Shown: one piece after another, positions 51,393-61,601 of the stretch
Layout: each line of letters starts with the position of its first letter
How positions within the stretch are numbered: position 1 is the stretch's first letter
Assembly (NCBI GenBank): GCA_945873145.1
Contig: CAMCBZ010000004.1
Location: 1-64,000, forward strand
Direction of reading: 5' to 3'
Source of the DNA: an uncultured Prevotella sp.
GTDB lineage: Bacteria; Bacteroidota; Bacteroidia; Bacteroidales; Bacteroidaceae
DNA length: 64,000 bases
Notes under the pieces: model-generated
What the model was told of the DNA's origin: nothing
Databases searched by the model: none
Seen by the model: only the letters and a program-made list of their open reading frames with translations
Program-made: the position numbers and the translations under genes

Positions 51393-51415
51393 AGAAAAAC
51401 CTAGAACGAAGTAGT

Positions 51416-54400
51416 ATGAATTTTAATCTTAACAAAACCATGCTGTTGATGGGTGCCTGCACGGCTTTGGGACTTGCCTATAGTCCCTGTGTACATGCAG
51501 CCTCACCAAGCCTAATGGCGCAAGCTGTGCAGCAGGCAAAGAAAGTCACCGGACATGTCGTTGACGTAGATGGCCCTGTCATCGGTGCCAGTGTTGTGGA
51601 GAAGGGTAACCCTAAGAATGGCACTGTAACGGATCTCGATGGTAACTTCACCTTGAATGTCAAGCCGGGAGCTACCCTCGTCGTCTCCTACATTGGCTAC
51701 AAGACTCAGGAGGTCGCTGTCGGAAATAAGTCCGACTTCGCCATCACGCTGAAGGTCGACGACAAGATCCTTGACGATGTGGTCGTCGTCGGTTATGGTG
51801 TGCAGAAAAAGAAACTCGTCACCGGTGCCACCGTGGAGGTCAAGGGCGACGATATCCAAAAGATGAACACCACACAGGTTCTCGGTGCCTTGCAGAGCAA
51901 GACGCCGGGCGTGAACATTCAGGCCAACTCTGGTCAGCCGGGCGACGGCTTCAAGATTTCTATCCGTGGTGCCGGTACCAATGGCAGCACGACACCTCTT
52001 TATATTATAGATGGTGTGGCCGGTGACATCAACAACCTCAACCCGGCCGACATCGACCGCATCGACGTGCTCAAGGATGCCGCTTCCTGCGCCATCTACG
52101 GTTCCGCTGCTGCCAATGGTGTGGTGCTCGTCACTACGAAACAAGGTAAGCAGGGCAGGATTCAGGTGAACTACGACGGCAACATCGGTTGGCAGAATGT
52201 CTACCGCCTGCCACAGATGCTCACGGCCAAGCAGTATATGGAAGTGCAGGACCTCGTGCGCTTCAACTCCAACGACACACCGAGAGACTGGTCGAAATAT
52301 ATCGATGCTGACTTGCTGAAAGCCTATGAGGACGGCAGCAACCCGGGAACGAACTGGATCGATGCCATTCGCAACAAGAATGCCGTGACCACCAGCCACT
52401 CTCTCAACATCACCGGTGGTTCCGACCGCTCTAAGTTCTCCATCGGTACTGGTTATCAGTATCAGGATGGTGTTTTTGGCGGTGTGGTGAAGTCTGACTT
52501 CCGTCGTTTCACTTTCCGTGTGAACTCCGACCATGTCATCTATCGCACCGACCAGGGGCTTGACGTGGTGAAGATTGGTGAAAACATCTATTATGGTCAT
52601 AAGCAGAGTCAGGGTATTCAGATTGGCAATCAATACTCCAATGCTCTCTCCACCATGATGCGTGCTAACCCTTGCGTGCCCATCTACGACAAGGACGGCA
52701 ACTACTTCGACTGGAATGACATCAAGGCTTCTGGTACAGAAGGCTGGCAGAACTACAACTCTTACACCCTCAACCCCATCTATCAGCTGGTCAACAGCCA
52801 GAGCGGCAACAACAAGAGCATCAGCAAGAACCTTAATGCCAACGCCTACATTGAGATTCAGCCCATCAAGAATCTTGTCTACCGCGGACAGATTAACTAC
52901 AACACCAGCACCTGGACCTGGCGTTGCTTCCTGCCTGTCTATGATGCCAACGAGACCAACAAGGACGGCTTCCGCACCAAGGACGAGGCGACCAACCAGA
53001 TTGGCACAGGATGGGGATGGAGCACAACGAACACACTGAACTATAAGTTTAATGTGGCCAAAGACCATCACTTCGATGTGCTCGCTGGTACTGAATACGG
53101 TGAGAGCCGGCCGGACTTCGGATTCTCGCTCAATGCTACTTCTTATAACTCTGTCTTCGGCGACCTCTATCATGCCTACATGAACTACATGAAGGACAAC
53201 AAGAGTGCTGCCGTAAGCGGCACACCGTATGGCGATTCCCGCAGCATGTCGTACTTCGGCCGTCTGAACTACGACTATATGGAGAAGTACATGTTCACAG
53301 CCATCATCCGCGCCGACGGCAACTCCAAGTTTGCTCCCGGCAAGCGTTGGGGCTACTTCCCCTCGTTCAGTGCCGGCTGGGTCATTTCCTCAGAGAGCTT
53401 CATGCAGCCCACAGCCTCCTGGCTCGACTACCTGAAGCTGCGTGCAGGCTGGGGACAGAACGGTAATGCCGCCACGGTGGATAACTTCCAATGGCAGGCC
53501 GCCTTCCAATACGGCGACTATGGCAATTACTCCTTCGGCAACAAAAAGGATACCTACACGGCCGGTGCCTATCCATCGCGTTTGCGCAATCCAGACCTGA
53601 CTTGGGAGACCTCCGAGCAGACCAACATCGGTTTCGATGCCCGCTTCCTCAATAGCCGCCTGGGATTGACCTTCGATTGGTACAACAAGAAGACCAAAGA
53701 CCTGCTCGTCGACGTGCCCGTCGACCCGACAACGGGCTTCGCTACAATGAAGAAGAACGCCGGTACCGTGGAGAACAAGGGTATCGAGATTGCGCTCGAC
53801 TGGCGTGACAAGATTGGGCGCGACTTCCAGTACAACGTCGGATGGAACATGGCCTACAACCACAATGAGGTGACAAAGGTCAACTCCAACCAGAAATACA
53901 ACAATGGCGGTAAGGATCTGCTCGCACAGGGCACAGGCTTTATGGCCCGTTTCGAGGAGGGACACCCCATCGGTTACTTCTGGGGCTACAAGACCGCAGG
54001 CGTCATTCAGAACCAGGAAGACCTGCAGAGCTATGTCAATACGCTGAAAGACCATGATGCCGCCAACTCCAAGCAAGGTGCATCGCTCAAGCCCGGCGAC
54101 CTGAAGTTCGTCGATGTCAATGGCGACGGTGTCATCAACGATGATGATAAGACCGATTTGGGTAATCCGCTGCCCGACGTGACGATGGGCATTAACCTCG
54201 GAGCATCCTGGAAGGGATTCGACATCTCTATCACGGGTTACGCTGCTCTTGGCCAGCAGGTGGCACGCTCTTATCGTAAGTTCACCGACGGTGAGCAGGA
54301 GAACTACACCACAGAGGTGTACAGCTATTGGAATGGTGAAGGCACATCGAACAAGTATCCGCTTTTGGCGAGAATGAACGAGGGTGCCAACTGGCAGACC

Positions 54401-54673
54401 ATCTCTGACATCTATGTTGAGAATGCCGGCTACTTCCGCCTGCAGAACCTCACCGTGGGCTACGACTTCAAGAACATCTGGAAGAACTGTCCTTTCCAGC
54501 AGCTTCGCCTGTACTTCGCTGCTCAGAATCTCTTCACCATCACCGATTATAAAGGTATGGACCCGGAGAATGGTATCGCTTTGAACGGCAGCGAGCCTTG
54601 GGTGACTGGTGTTGATGTGGGCAACTACCCACAGCCTCGTACCTATATGTTTGGTGTGAATGTTAAATTCTAA
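51416..54673 (+). CDS. SusC/RagA family TonB-dependent outer-membrane transporter
   Basis: 1085 residues. A signal peptide is followed by a carboxypeptidase-regulatory-like domain (about 42-118), the linker DDVVVVGYG, a plug with TTPLYIIDGVAGDINNLN and CAIYGSAAANGVVLVTTKQG, and a full barrel ending GVNVKF. It imports an oligosaccharide delivered by the SusD partner 12 bases downstream. It starts a second glycan locus with a SusE-like lipoprotein but no recognisable glycoside hydrolase in the window, so the substrate is open. Confidence 0.93.
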   Translation: MNFNLNKTMLLMGACTALGLAYSPCVHAASPSLMAQAVQQAKKVTGHVVDVDGPVIGASVVEKGNPKNGTVTDLDGNFTLNVKPGATLVVSYIGYKTQEVAVGNKSDFAITLKVDDKILDDVVVVGYGVQKKKLVTGATVEVKGDDIQKMNTTQVLGALQSKTPGVNIQANSGQPGDGFKISIRGAGTNGSTTPLYIIDGVAGDINNLNPADIDRIDVLKDAASCAIYGSAAANGVVLVTTKQGKQGRIQVNYDGNIGWQNVYRLPQMLTAKQYMEVQDLVRFNSNDTPRDWSKYIDADLLKAYEDGSNPGTNWIDAIRNKNAVTTSHSLNITGGSDRSKFSIGTGYQYQDGVFGGVVKSDFRRFTFRVNSDHVIYRTDQGLDVVKIGENIYYGHKQSQGIQIGNQYSNALSTMMRANPCVPIYDKDGNYFDWNDIKASGTEGWQNYNSYTLNPIYQLVNSQSGNNKSISKNLNANAYIEIQPIKNLVYRGQINYNTSTWTWRCFLPVYDANETNKDGFRTKDEATNQIGTGWGWSTTNTLNYKFNVAKDHHFDVLAGTEYGESRPDFGFSLNATSYNSVFGDLYHAYMNYMKDNKSAAVSGTPYGDSRSMSYFGRLNYDYMEKYMFTAIIRADGNSKFAPGKRWGYFPSFSAGWVISSESFMQPTASWLDYLKLRAGWGQNGNAATVDNFQWQAAFQYGDYGNYSFGNKKDTYTAGAYPSRLRNPDLTWETSEQTNIGFDARFLNSRLGLTFDWYNKKTKDLLVDVPVDPTTGFATMKKNAGTVENKGIEIALDWRDKIGRDFQYNVGWNMAYNHNEVTKVNSNQKYNNGGKDLLAQGTGFMARFEEGHPIGYFWGYKTAGVIQNQEDLQSYVNTLKDHDAANSKQGASLKPGDLKFVDVNGDGVINDDDKTDLGNPLPDVTMGINLGASWKGFDISITGYAALGQQVARSYRKFTDGEQENYTTEVYSYWNGEGTSNKYPLLARMNEGANWQTISDIYVENAGYFRLQNLTVGYDFKNIWKNCPFQQLRLYFAAQNLFTITDYKGMDPENGIALNGSEPWVTGVDVGNYPQPRTYMFGVNVKF

Positions 54674-54685
54674 AAGAGTAAAACA

Positions 54686-56446
54686 ATGAAAGCAAAAAAT
54701 ATTATCCTTGCTACCGCCCTTGTCGCCTTGGGACTGACTTCGTGCAGCATCAATGACGTGGACAACGTCGGCGAGTTGGCTGCCGGCAACTTCCCGGTTA
54801 AACAAGATGACGGTGTGGCGGCTCTGGCTGGTGTCTATGAGAACCTGAACGCCGTGAACGCCAATCCCCAGGAATCATTCTTGTATTATGCTTGCCTGGC
54901 AAGTGACGACCAGCTCGGAGGTGGTGGTACCAACGATAAGCTCATGCAGGCAGAAGACCTGCTGTGCAACTACAACGCCGATATGACCAATGACTTCTAC
55001 AAGCAGCGTTACGAGGGCATCAACCGTGCCAACACCCTTATCCAGTCGCTGCCGGGTACGGCTATGAGCGACGAGCTCAAGGCACAGTATCTCGGCGAGG
55101 CCAAGTTCCTCCGCGCCTTCTACTACTACGAGCTCTCTTCCATGTACGGCAACGTGCCTCTGCGCACCGAGCCGGGTGGCGAGCCCATCAAGCAGGGGAA
55201 GATAGAGGACGTGTGGAAGCAAATTCTGCAAGACCTCTACGAGGCTGCCACTACCATGCCCGCCAAGCGCAACAGTGACGGACACGTGGACAAGTACACG
55301 GCTGAGGGCATGCTGGCACGCGCCTGGCTGTTCTATACAGGCTTCTTCTGCAACGGTACGACGATTGCCGACGAAGTGAGCAGCACCTATAAACCGCTCA
55401 CCGAGGTGGAACTGCCCAACGGCACGAAGCTCACCAAGCAGATGGTCATCGACCTCATTGACGACTGCGTCAACAACTCGGGCTATTCACTGGTATCTGA
55501 TTTCCGCACTCTCTGGGCCTATACCAACAAGGAGACGGTCAACGACTATGATTACACCAAGGGACAAGGCTTGAAGTGGGTGGAAGACGACGGTGCTGTC
55601 AACCCTGAGAGCATGTTCGCTATCAAGTTCAACAAGCTCGCCTCTTGGAACACGACCATCGGCTATTCCAATGGCTATGCCCTGTACTTCGGTGTGCGTG
55701 GCGGCCAGGACTACGCCAAGACCTTCCCCTTCGGACAAGGCTGGGGTGCAGGTCCTGTGGCTCCCAACCTGGTTAAAGACTGGACTTCCGCCGAGCCTAA
55801 CGACAAGCGACTGGACGCTACCGTGCAGGACTGGCACAAAGTGTCCACCTACACCTGGGGTGGTTGGAGCGACTATGTGCAGGAGACCGGCTACTATGAC
55901 AAGAAGTGGTCGCCCATCTCGGCCAAGAAGGAGGACGGCTCCTATATCTGCTGCTTTGAAGACCTGATGTATGGCGACAAAGGTGGCCTCAGCGGTGGCT
56001 ACGGCAACAATATGCAGCTCGACAACATCCACGATCTCGTGCTCCTGCGCTTCGCCGACGTCCTGCTCATGCAGAGCGAACTGAAAGAAGACGTGGCCGG
56101 CATCAACAAGGTGCGCGCACGCGCCGGTTTGTCACCTATCGCCTCTTACTCGCTCAAGGCCCTGCAGAACGAGCGCCGCTGGGAGCTAGCCTGCGAGGGT
56201 ATCCGCTGGAACGACATCCGCCGCTGGCACATCGCTGCCGATGTGCTGGAGCGCCAGACCAACGAGGATGTCTACTACTGTGGCAGCCCGGGCAAGAACA
56301 AGGCTCAGAACGGTGGCTATGCCGCCCGCTACAAGGCAACGGCCGGCTTCCAGAAGATGCCGGAGAGCCAGATCGCCATTGGCACGGTTGTGCAGAACGA
56401 AGGATGGACTGGTGCCGATGCTGAGTATCAGGGCTGGCAGAATTAA
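54686..56446 (+). CDS. SusD/RagB family glycan-binding lipoprotein
   Basis: 586 residues. The lipoprotein signal ends LGLTSC. SusD motifs include AKFLRAFYYYELSSMYGNVP at about residues 137-156 and the C-terminal ALQNERRWELACEGIRWNDI, RRWH. It binds glycan on the outer surface and closes the SusC channel. It belongs to the 51416-57330 operon. Confidence 0.92.
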   Translation: MKAKNIILATALVALGLTSCSINDVDNVGELAAGNFPVKQDDGVAALAGVYENLNAVNANPQESFLYYACLASDDQLGGGGTNDKLMQAEDLLCNYNADMTNDFYKQRYEGINRANTLIQSLPGTAMSDELKAQYLGEAKFLRAFYYYELSSMYGNVPLRTEPGGEPIKQGKIEDVWKQILQDLYEAATTMPAKRNSDGHVDKYTAEGMLARAWLFYTGFFCNGTTIADEVSSTYKPLTEVELPNGTKLTKQMVIDLIDDCVNNSGYSLVSDFRTLWAYTNKETVNDYDYTKGQGLKWVEDDGAVNPESMFAIKFNKLASWNTTIGYSNGYALYFGVRGGQDYAKTFPFGQGWGAGPVAPNLVKDWTSAEPNDKRLDATVQDWHKVSTYTWGGWSDYVQETGYYDKKWSPISAKKEDGSYICCFEDLMYGDKGGLSGGYGNNMQLDNIHDLVLLRFADVLLMQSELKEDVAGINKVRARAGLSPIASYSLKALQNERRWELACEGIRWNDIRRWHIAADVLERQTNEDVYYCGSPGKNKAQNGGYAARYKATAGFQKMPESQIAIGTVVQNEGWTGADAEYQGWQN

Positions 56447-56469
56447 TCAACTTTTAATCTTCTACAATT

Positions 56470-57330
56470 ATGAAAAAGAACATTCTATATATGGTTCCAC
56501 TGATGGCATTAGCCTTGGGCTTTGCCTCTTGCGACCCGTCGCACGACGACGAGGGGCCCAATGCCAGCGTCACCGCCGACGAGCTGACCTCGGAAGTACA
56601 GATCACGGCAAAGTCGGAGGGAAATAACAACCTCACCATCTTTACCTCGCCCACGCGCTTCATCAAGGTGTACGACGCTACCACTGATGCTCTGGTGGGT
56701 ACTGGCACGGCAGTGAAATATCAGGTGCTGCCCGGTTCTGACGAGGCTTCGGTCTACGTGGTGACCTGCAACCAGGACGGCACGACGACCAAATCAGGCA
56801 ACAAGAGCATCAAGGTGACCAACTACACCGACCTCGACCCGATGCTCACCACGCTCTTCGGCGATGGCAAGGGCGGTTTTACCTCGTATAAGTACACGTG
56901 GAACACCGATGCTTCGGATGGTGTATGGGGCAACGGCGGTTATCTTGAGAGCACAGGCCCAGGATGGTGGGTGGTCAGTGCTGGTGACATCACCGAACAG
57001 GCAACAGGCAAAGGCTTACCCAAAGACGGACTGGACGGTTGGTTTACAATGGCGCTTGGCGGCAATGGTGTCACCACCAGCCGCGGCGAGACTGGCTCTG
57101 TATCCGCCACAAGTGAAAAGAAGAAAGATGGTTGGGACGTTGGTACACTCACCTTCTCTGGTACCATACCTTTGATGGGTGTGCTTGTCAACCAAGGCAA
57201 CCAGCGCCAGTATGTCTACCATATTCTGAAAGCCACCGACAACGAGTTGCGCCTCTGCGCGCCTGAGCCCGGAGCCGGTGACTGGGGTACGGCATGGTTC
57301 TGGAACTTTAAGCGCGAGAAGGCCAAGTAA
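56470..57330 (+). CDS. SusE/SusF-like surface lipoprotein
   Basis: 286 residues. The lipoprotein signal ends GFASC, with Cys at residue 21, followed by an acidic Asp/Glu tether (DPSHDDEG) typical of surface export in Bacteroidota. The rest is beta-rich and in two parts, an Ig/PKD-like region (about 35-125) and a C-terminal domain rich in Trp and Gly (about 130-286). By position after susD it should be a surface glycan-binding protein. No exact family is recognised. Confidence 0.75.
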   Translation: MKKNILYMVPLMALALGFASCDPSHDDEGPNASVTADELTSEVQITAKSEGNNNLTIFTSPTRFIKVYDATTDALVGTGTAVKYQVLPGSDEASVYVVTCNQDGTTTKSGNKSIKVTNYTDLDPMLTTLFGDGKGGFTSYKYTWNTDASDGVWGNGGYLESTGPGWWVVSAGDITEQATGKGLPKDGLDGWFTMALGGNGVTTSRGETGSVSATSEKKKDGWDVGTLTFSGTIPLMGVLVNQGNQRQYVYHILKATDNELRLCAPEPGAGDWGTAWFWNFKREKAK

Positions 57331-57350
57331 TATTTCGTTCTAATCCTTCT

Positions 57351-57386
57351 AAGGGAGACTGCCCCATCGGGGCGGTTTCCCTTTTC
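57351..57386 (+). terminator. Terminator after the SusC/D/E-like operon
   Basis: AAGGGAGACTGCCCC pairs with GGGGCGGTTTCCCTT around a 3-base loop, followed by TTCC. It separates the glycan-uptake genes from the DUF4369/DUF6057 group. Confidence 0.8.
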
Positions 57387-57422
57387 CTGCTTTTCTAAAA
57401 ACGACCAAGACCTTATAACGTT

Positions 57423-57995
57423 ATGTCTAAGTATTGCATCTTGTTTCTATGTTTCTTTGCCTTGTGGATAAACCTTGGCTGCGTACAGGACCACAAAGCC
57501 GACTGCCAGATTATGGGTACCGTAGAGGGACATGCCCTTGACGGCAAGACGATCTATCTCGTTCCCGTCCTTGGTCCTCACGATGCCTCACATGTAGACT
57601 CGGCCACTATCAGCAACGGACGGTTTCGCTTCGCTGTCGACAGTGCGGAGGTGAAAGTCATCCGGGTGGGCTATCGCTACCGCGAGAACATCGAGGATCT
57701 GCTCGTCGTCTCGGAGCCGGGAACTGTCAAGGCGCACATTGGGAAGGTCTCGTCTTGTGGGGGCACACCACAGAATGACTCCCTGCAAGCGTGGAAAGAG
57801 CAGATGGAACAGTTTAGGCAGACACTTGCTATGCTCCAACAGGCTAAGATGCAATCTTCACGTCCTGACACCGTCAACCTCCTTCTTACTCAGCTTTACC
57901 GTCATCAGCAGCAGTCTATAGCTGCCTTTACCAAGCGTCAACCCAAGGGCGCCCTGCGTGATTTCTTACAGAAGCTCTACCCCAACATCCAATAA
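57423..57995 (+). CDS. DUF4369 domain lipoprotein
   Basis: 190 residues. The lipoprotein-type signal ends near LGC with Cys20. A DUF4369 beta-sandwich (about 30-120) has IMGTVEGHALDGKTIYLVP and VDSATISNGRFRFAV. The C-terminus (about 120-190) is helical and Gln/Arg-rich. In longer relatives this domain precedes a thioredoxin-like domain, which is absent here. It lies nine bases before the DUF6057 gene and is probably part of the same unit. Confidence 0.75.
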   Translation: MSKYCILFLCFFALWINLGCVQDHKADCQIMGTVEGHALDGKTIYLVPVLGPHDASHVDSATISNGRFRFAVDSAEVKVIRVGYRYRENIEDLLVVSEPGTVKAHIGKVSSCGGTPQNDSLQAWKEQMEQFRQTLAMLQQAKMQSSRPDTVNLLLTQLYRHQQQSIAAFTKRQPKGALRDFLQKLYPNIQ

Positions 57996-58004
57996 ACGTT
58001 AGCC

Positions 58005-59891
58005 ATGAAATATCTGTCACGACATATTGGTTTCATCCTTTCCCTGCTCTTCGCCGTCGCCGTAGCGCTCTTCTGGGCCTTTCCTTACCGCTGTGCGCTC
58101 AGCTACCAGGAGCAGTACCAGCTTTTTCTCTTCACCCCCTCCTACTTCACCGAGCGCATCAGTGTGCCGGGTGGACTGGCCGACTATGTGGCCGAGTTCA
58201 TCACACAGTTCTACTATGTCTATGCGTTGGGTGCCATTCTCCTTGCTTTTGTCTTCTTTTGTCTGCAACGGCTCACGTGGGTGCTGATGCGCCGCAGTGG
58301 CGTGTCGCCGTCGTGGTATCTGCTGAGCTTCATCCCCGCCGTGGCCCTTTGGGCGCTCATGGGCAACGAAAACGTGCTGCTCTCCTTTGCCATTGCTCTG
58401 CTTGGCATGGAAGAGCTCATGCTCCACTATATCATCGTTCGCGACCATAGTCGTGGCTGGACAGCTCCTGCCGTCTATCTGCTCATCGCCATTCCCGTGG
58501 GATACTGGCTGGTGGGACCGGCGGTAATAGGGCTCTCCCTGATTCTCATGAGCGATTCTCAAATACAATCAAATGTTTCTGCGACAAACATAAAGTCAGC
58601 ACAAGCGCAATCACCTGCCGAAGAGAAAGTTCACCGCAAGCCTTTGGTGACGCCACTGGGCTGGACGCTGCTGAGCGTTCTCTACTTCGTTGCCATCGTC
58701 TGGCTGTGCGGACGCTTCCTGCAATATCCCTATTACAAGTTGTTTGGCGGCATCAACTACTTCCGCTATCCCGGCGTTATCCCCGTGATGCTGTGGGTAG
58801 TGGTTGCATTGTTTGCCCTGCTGCCCCTCGTAGCTTCCTACCTGCCACGCTTAGAGGACAAGAAAGCCATGCGCGCCGAAATTGCTCAGCTCGTCGTCAT
58901 CGTGCTTGCTGCCGTGCCCCTGCTGCGCTTCAGTTTCGACCGTGCCACCTACGAGCTCATCGACTACGACTACTTAGTTCGCACCCATCAGTGGCAGCGC
59001 ATTGTCGAGAAAGCAGAGAAACACCAGGCCTCGTCGCCGATGAGCGTCAGTTGTGTCAACCTTGCTTTGGCCATGCAAGGACAGCTCTGCGACCGTCTCT
59101 TTGAGTTCTACCAAAACGGCGCAGAAGGCCTCTTTCCCACATTCACCCGCGACATGACCTCCCCGTTGCCCACCGCCGAGGTGTTCTATCAGCTCGGTAT
59201 GGTCAACGATGCCGAGCGCTACACCTTTGAAGCTCAGGAAGCCATCCCTAACTATCGCAAGAGCGGACGCTTGACACGCCGCATCGCCCAGTGCGAAATC
59301 ATCAACGGCAACTATGGCGTGGCAGCCAAATACCTGCGCATGCTTGAGAGCAGTCTGTTCTATCGCCAGTGGGCCAAGAGCCAGGAGCGTTTCCTCTACA
59401 ACAGTGCAGCTGTCAACGCCGACCCGGAATACGGTCGTCTGCGTGACATCCGCATCAAACGCCACGACTATCTCTTCAGCGATCAGGAGATGGATCAGAT
59501 GCTCGGTCTGCTGCTCGTCGACAACAAGAAGTACGACAACCGCATGGCCTATGAATATCTCATCGCCTACGAACTGCTTCAGCGTGACCTGGGCCGCTTC
59601 ATGCGTTACTATCCTCTCGGCCGCTTCGTGCAGTTCGACCATATCCCCTACGCCATCCAGCAGGTACTCATCGGCTCATGGCTACAACGCCACAACACGC
59701 TGCATGGCATGCCCTACAGTGTCGACCGGCAGAATGTCGATGCCACGGTGGCTTTCATCCGTGCTTATATGACCAACCGCAACGATCCAGCCCTCAACCA
59801 GCCACCACTCGCCTACAACGCCTGGCACTATCTGCTCATGGGCGGCAACGCCAAGAAGAGGGGCAAGGAGAAGATGCAGACCATCTATTGA
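58005..59891 (+). CDS. DUF6057 family membrane protein
   Basis: 628 residues. The N-terminal half has about nine to ten membrane helices (residues about 8-310); a loop near 190-215 is charged. The C-terminal half (about 320-628) is soluble and helical with TPR-like repeats (AEVFYQLGMVNDAERYTFEA, IINGNYGVAAKYLRML). No catalytic motif is recognised. It is followed 24 bases later by the CxxCH propeller gene. The same pair occurs on the other strand at 61777-64000, which points to a working partnership. Confidence 0.8.
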   Translation: MKYLSRHIGFILSLLFAVAVALFWAFPYRCALSYQEQYQLFLFTPSYFTERISVPGGLADYVAEFITQFYYVYALGAILLAFVFFCLQRLTWVLMRRSGVSPSWYLLSFIPAVALWALMGNENVLLSFAIALLGMEELMLHYIIVRDHSRGWTAPAVYLLIAIPVGYWLVGPAVIGLSLILMSDSQIQSNVSATNIKSAQAQSPAEEKVHRKPLVTPLGWTLLSVLYFVAIVWLCGRFLQYPYYKLFGGINYFRYPGVIPVMLWVVVALFALLPLVASYLPRLEDKKAMRAEIAQLVVIVLAAVPLLRFSFDRATYELIDYDYLVRTHQWQRIVEKAEKHQASSPMSVSCVNLALAMQGQLCDRLFEFYQNGAEGLFPTFTRDMTSPLPTAEVFYQLGMVNDAERYTFEAQEAIPNYRKSGRLTRRIAQCEIINGNYGVAAKYLRMLESSLFYRQWAKSQERFLYNSAAVNADPEYGRLRDIRIKRHDYLFSDQEMDQMLGLLLVDNKKYDNRMAYEYLIAYELLQRDLGRFMRYYPLGRFVQFDHIPYAIQQVLIGSWLQRHNTLHGMPYSVDRQNVDATVAFIRAYMTNRNDPALNQPPLAYNAWHYLLMGGNAKKRGKEKMQTIY

Positions 59892-59915
59892 TAACCTTTT
59901 TAGAACTACACAGAA

Positions 59916-61406
59916 ATGAAGAAAATAAGTTTCATAATTGCTTCATCGCTTGTTGCGGCACTGAGTCTTAGTCTCGGACTGTTGACCTCGTGCAGCGACA
60001 AACCCTCCAACGCTACGCAGGTCAATGCCCTGCCAAAGATATTTCCCGACTATGCGGGTACAACCATCCCCGTGGACATCGCTCCTCTCGACTTCAGCGC
60101 GGTGGGCCAGGATGCCGAGGCCATGTACGTCGTGGTGAAAGGTTCGAAGAGTGGCGAGATGGAAGCCAGCGGCGACTATGCCGACTTCGACGTTGACGAG
60201 TGGCACAAACTCACGGAAGAGAACAAGGGCGGCAAGCTGACGTTCTCGGTCTTCGTCAAGCGCGGCGGCGAGTGGAAACAATATCGCGACTTCACGGTCA
60301 ACGTTTCCTCCGACCCGCTCGGTGAGTGGGGACTCACCTACCGCCTCATTCCTCCCGGCTACGAAGTATACGGTAAGATGGGACTCTACCAGCGCAATCT
60401 GAGCAACTTCGATGAACAGGCGATTCTCGTCAACACGGCGGTGCCCGGCGCATGCCTCAACTGCCACACAAGCAACCGCACTTCGCCCGAGCAGTTCACT
60501 TTCCACATCCGTGGCGCCAATGGTGGCACGCTCATCTCGCAACACGGAAACATGGAAATACTGAAAGCGAAGAACGACTCGCTCAAAGGCTCCATGGTCT
60601 ATCCCTATTGGCATCCATCGGGACAATGGGTTGCCTACAGCACCAATCAGACCCACCAAAGTTTCCATGCCATCCGCAGTGAGCGCATCGAAGTCTTTGA
60701 CCAGGCGTCCGACGTGCTCATCTATCATCCTGCCACGCATCAGATCGTACTCAACCCGACGGTGATGACGAAGGACCACTACGAGAACTATCCGGTATTC
60801 TCGCCCGACGGACGCACGCTCTACTTCGTCTCCTCTACGGCATGGGACATCCCGGCGCACTATAAAAACATCAAGTATAACATCTGTCGCGTGGGCTTTG
60901 ACCCGAAGACGGGACGCACCGTGGGCAAGGTCGACACCATCTTCAACGCCCGACAGATGGGCAAGAGCGCCAACCATCCGCGCCCGTCCTACGACGGCCG
61001 TTTCCTGCTCTTCACCCTGAGCGACTACGGCTGCTTCCCCATCTGGCACAAAGAGGCCGACCAGTGGCTGCTCGACCTGCGCACGATGAAGGCACGTCCG
61101 CTCACGGAAATCAACAGCAACAACACTGACTCATGGCACAACTGGAGCCGCAACAGCCATTGGATCGTCTTCACCTCGCGTCGCATCAACGGCTACTACA
61201 CCCAACTCTATCTGGTTCATGTCGACAGCCGTGGACGCATGGGCAAGCCTTTCCTGCTGCCTCAGCGCAATCCCTGGCTCTACTACGACCGTCAGCTCAA
61301 CAGCTACAACACGCCCGACTTCACACTGGAGCCCGTCCGCCTCAATGCCCGAAAGGCGGCAGACGGCATCCGCAGCGAACAACGCGTGGCGACGGAAATC
61401 AAGTAA
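59916..61406 (+). CDS. CxxCH-containing beta-propeller lipoprotein
   Basis: 496 residues. The lipoprotein signal ends LLTSC (Cys26). A beta-rich N-terminal domain (about 40-150) is followed by a single CxxCH motif, ACLNCH, at residues 180-184, typical of covalent c-type haem attachment. A TolB/PD40-like beta-propeller then runs over about 225-480, with repeats such as YPVFSPDGRTLYFVS and HPRPSYDGRFLLFTLS. The paralogue at 61777-63261 keeps the CxxCH at the equivalent place. Haem binding is inferred; the function is unknown. Confidence 0.8.
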   Translation: MKKISFIIASSLVAALSLSLGLLTSCSDKPSNATQVNALPKIFPDYAGTTIPVDIAPLDFSAVGQDAEAMYVVVKGSKSGEMEASGDYADFDVDEWHKLTEENKGGKLTFSVFVKRGGEWKQYRDFTVNVSSDPLGEWGLTYRLIPPGYEVYGKMGLYQRNLSNFDEQAILVNTAVPGACLNCHTSNRTSPEQFTFHIRGANGGTLISQHGNMEILKAKNDSLKGSMVYPYWHPSGQWVAYSTNQTHQSFHAIRSERIEVFDQASDVLIYHPATHQIVLNPTVMTKDHYENYPVFSPDGRTLYFVSSTAWDIPAHYKNIKYNICRVGFDPKTGRTVGKVDTIFNARQMGKSANHPRPSYDGRFLLFTLSDYGCFPIWHKEADQWLLDLRTMKARPLTEINSNNTDSWHNWSRNSHWIVFTSRRINGYYTQLYLVHVDSRGRMGKPFLLPQRNPWLYYDRQLNSYNTPDFTLEPVRLNARKAADGIRSEQRVATEIK

Positions 61407-61515
61407 GACTCACCATCAATACAGTAGTATTACTTGGTCAGAAAGCTTTTCTGTCGCTCCTATCGCAGGCTTTTGATCTTAAGAGCAAAGTCGTTTGATG
61501 GCAGTACTACGGGCA

Positions 61516-61581
61516 GATTACTCCAGTACAAAGCCGTGATTACTCCAGTACAAAGCCGTGATTACTCCAGTACTTCACCGT
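61516..61581. repeat. Tandem array, three units of exactly 22 bp
   Basis: GATTACTCCAGTACAAAGCC-type units start at 61516, 61538 and 61560. The first two are identical and the third diverges after 13 bases. It lies in the 370-base gap between the two convergent CxxCH-propeller genes, where I see no gene. Confidence 0.85.
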
Positions 61582-61601
61582 AGTACTCAGTCGGCTTCGC
61601 C

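Noticed and set aside
51512..53173. Long minus-strand open frame of over 550 codons antisense to susC
   Set aside because: It is the shadow of the susC codon pattern. Its translation is Val/Leu/Asp-rich with no domain, and the plus-strand protein has clear SusC motifs throughout.
53390..54805. Minus-strand open frame of about 470 codons across the susC end and susD start
   Set aside because: It crosses two real plus-strand genes and has no signal, domain or promoter. It is an antisense shadow.
59943..61049. Minus-strand open frame of 368 codons in the CxxCH-propeller gene
   Set aside because: The plus-strand protein has a lipoprotein signal and propeller repeats; the antisense frame has no recognisable feature.
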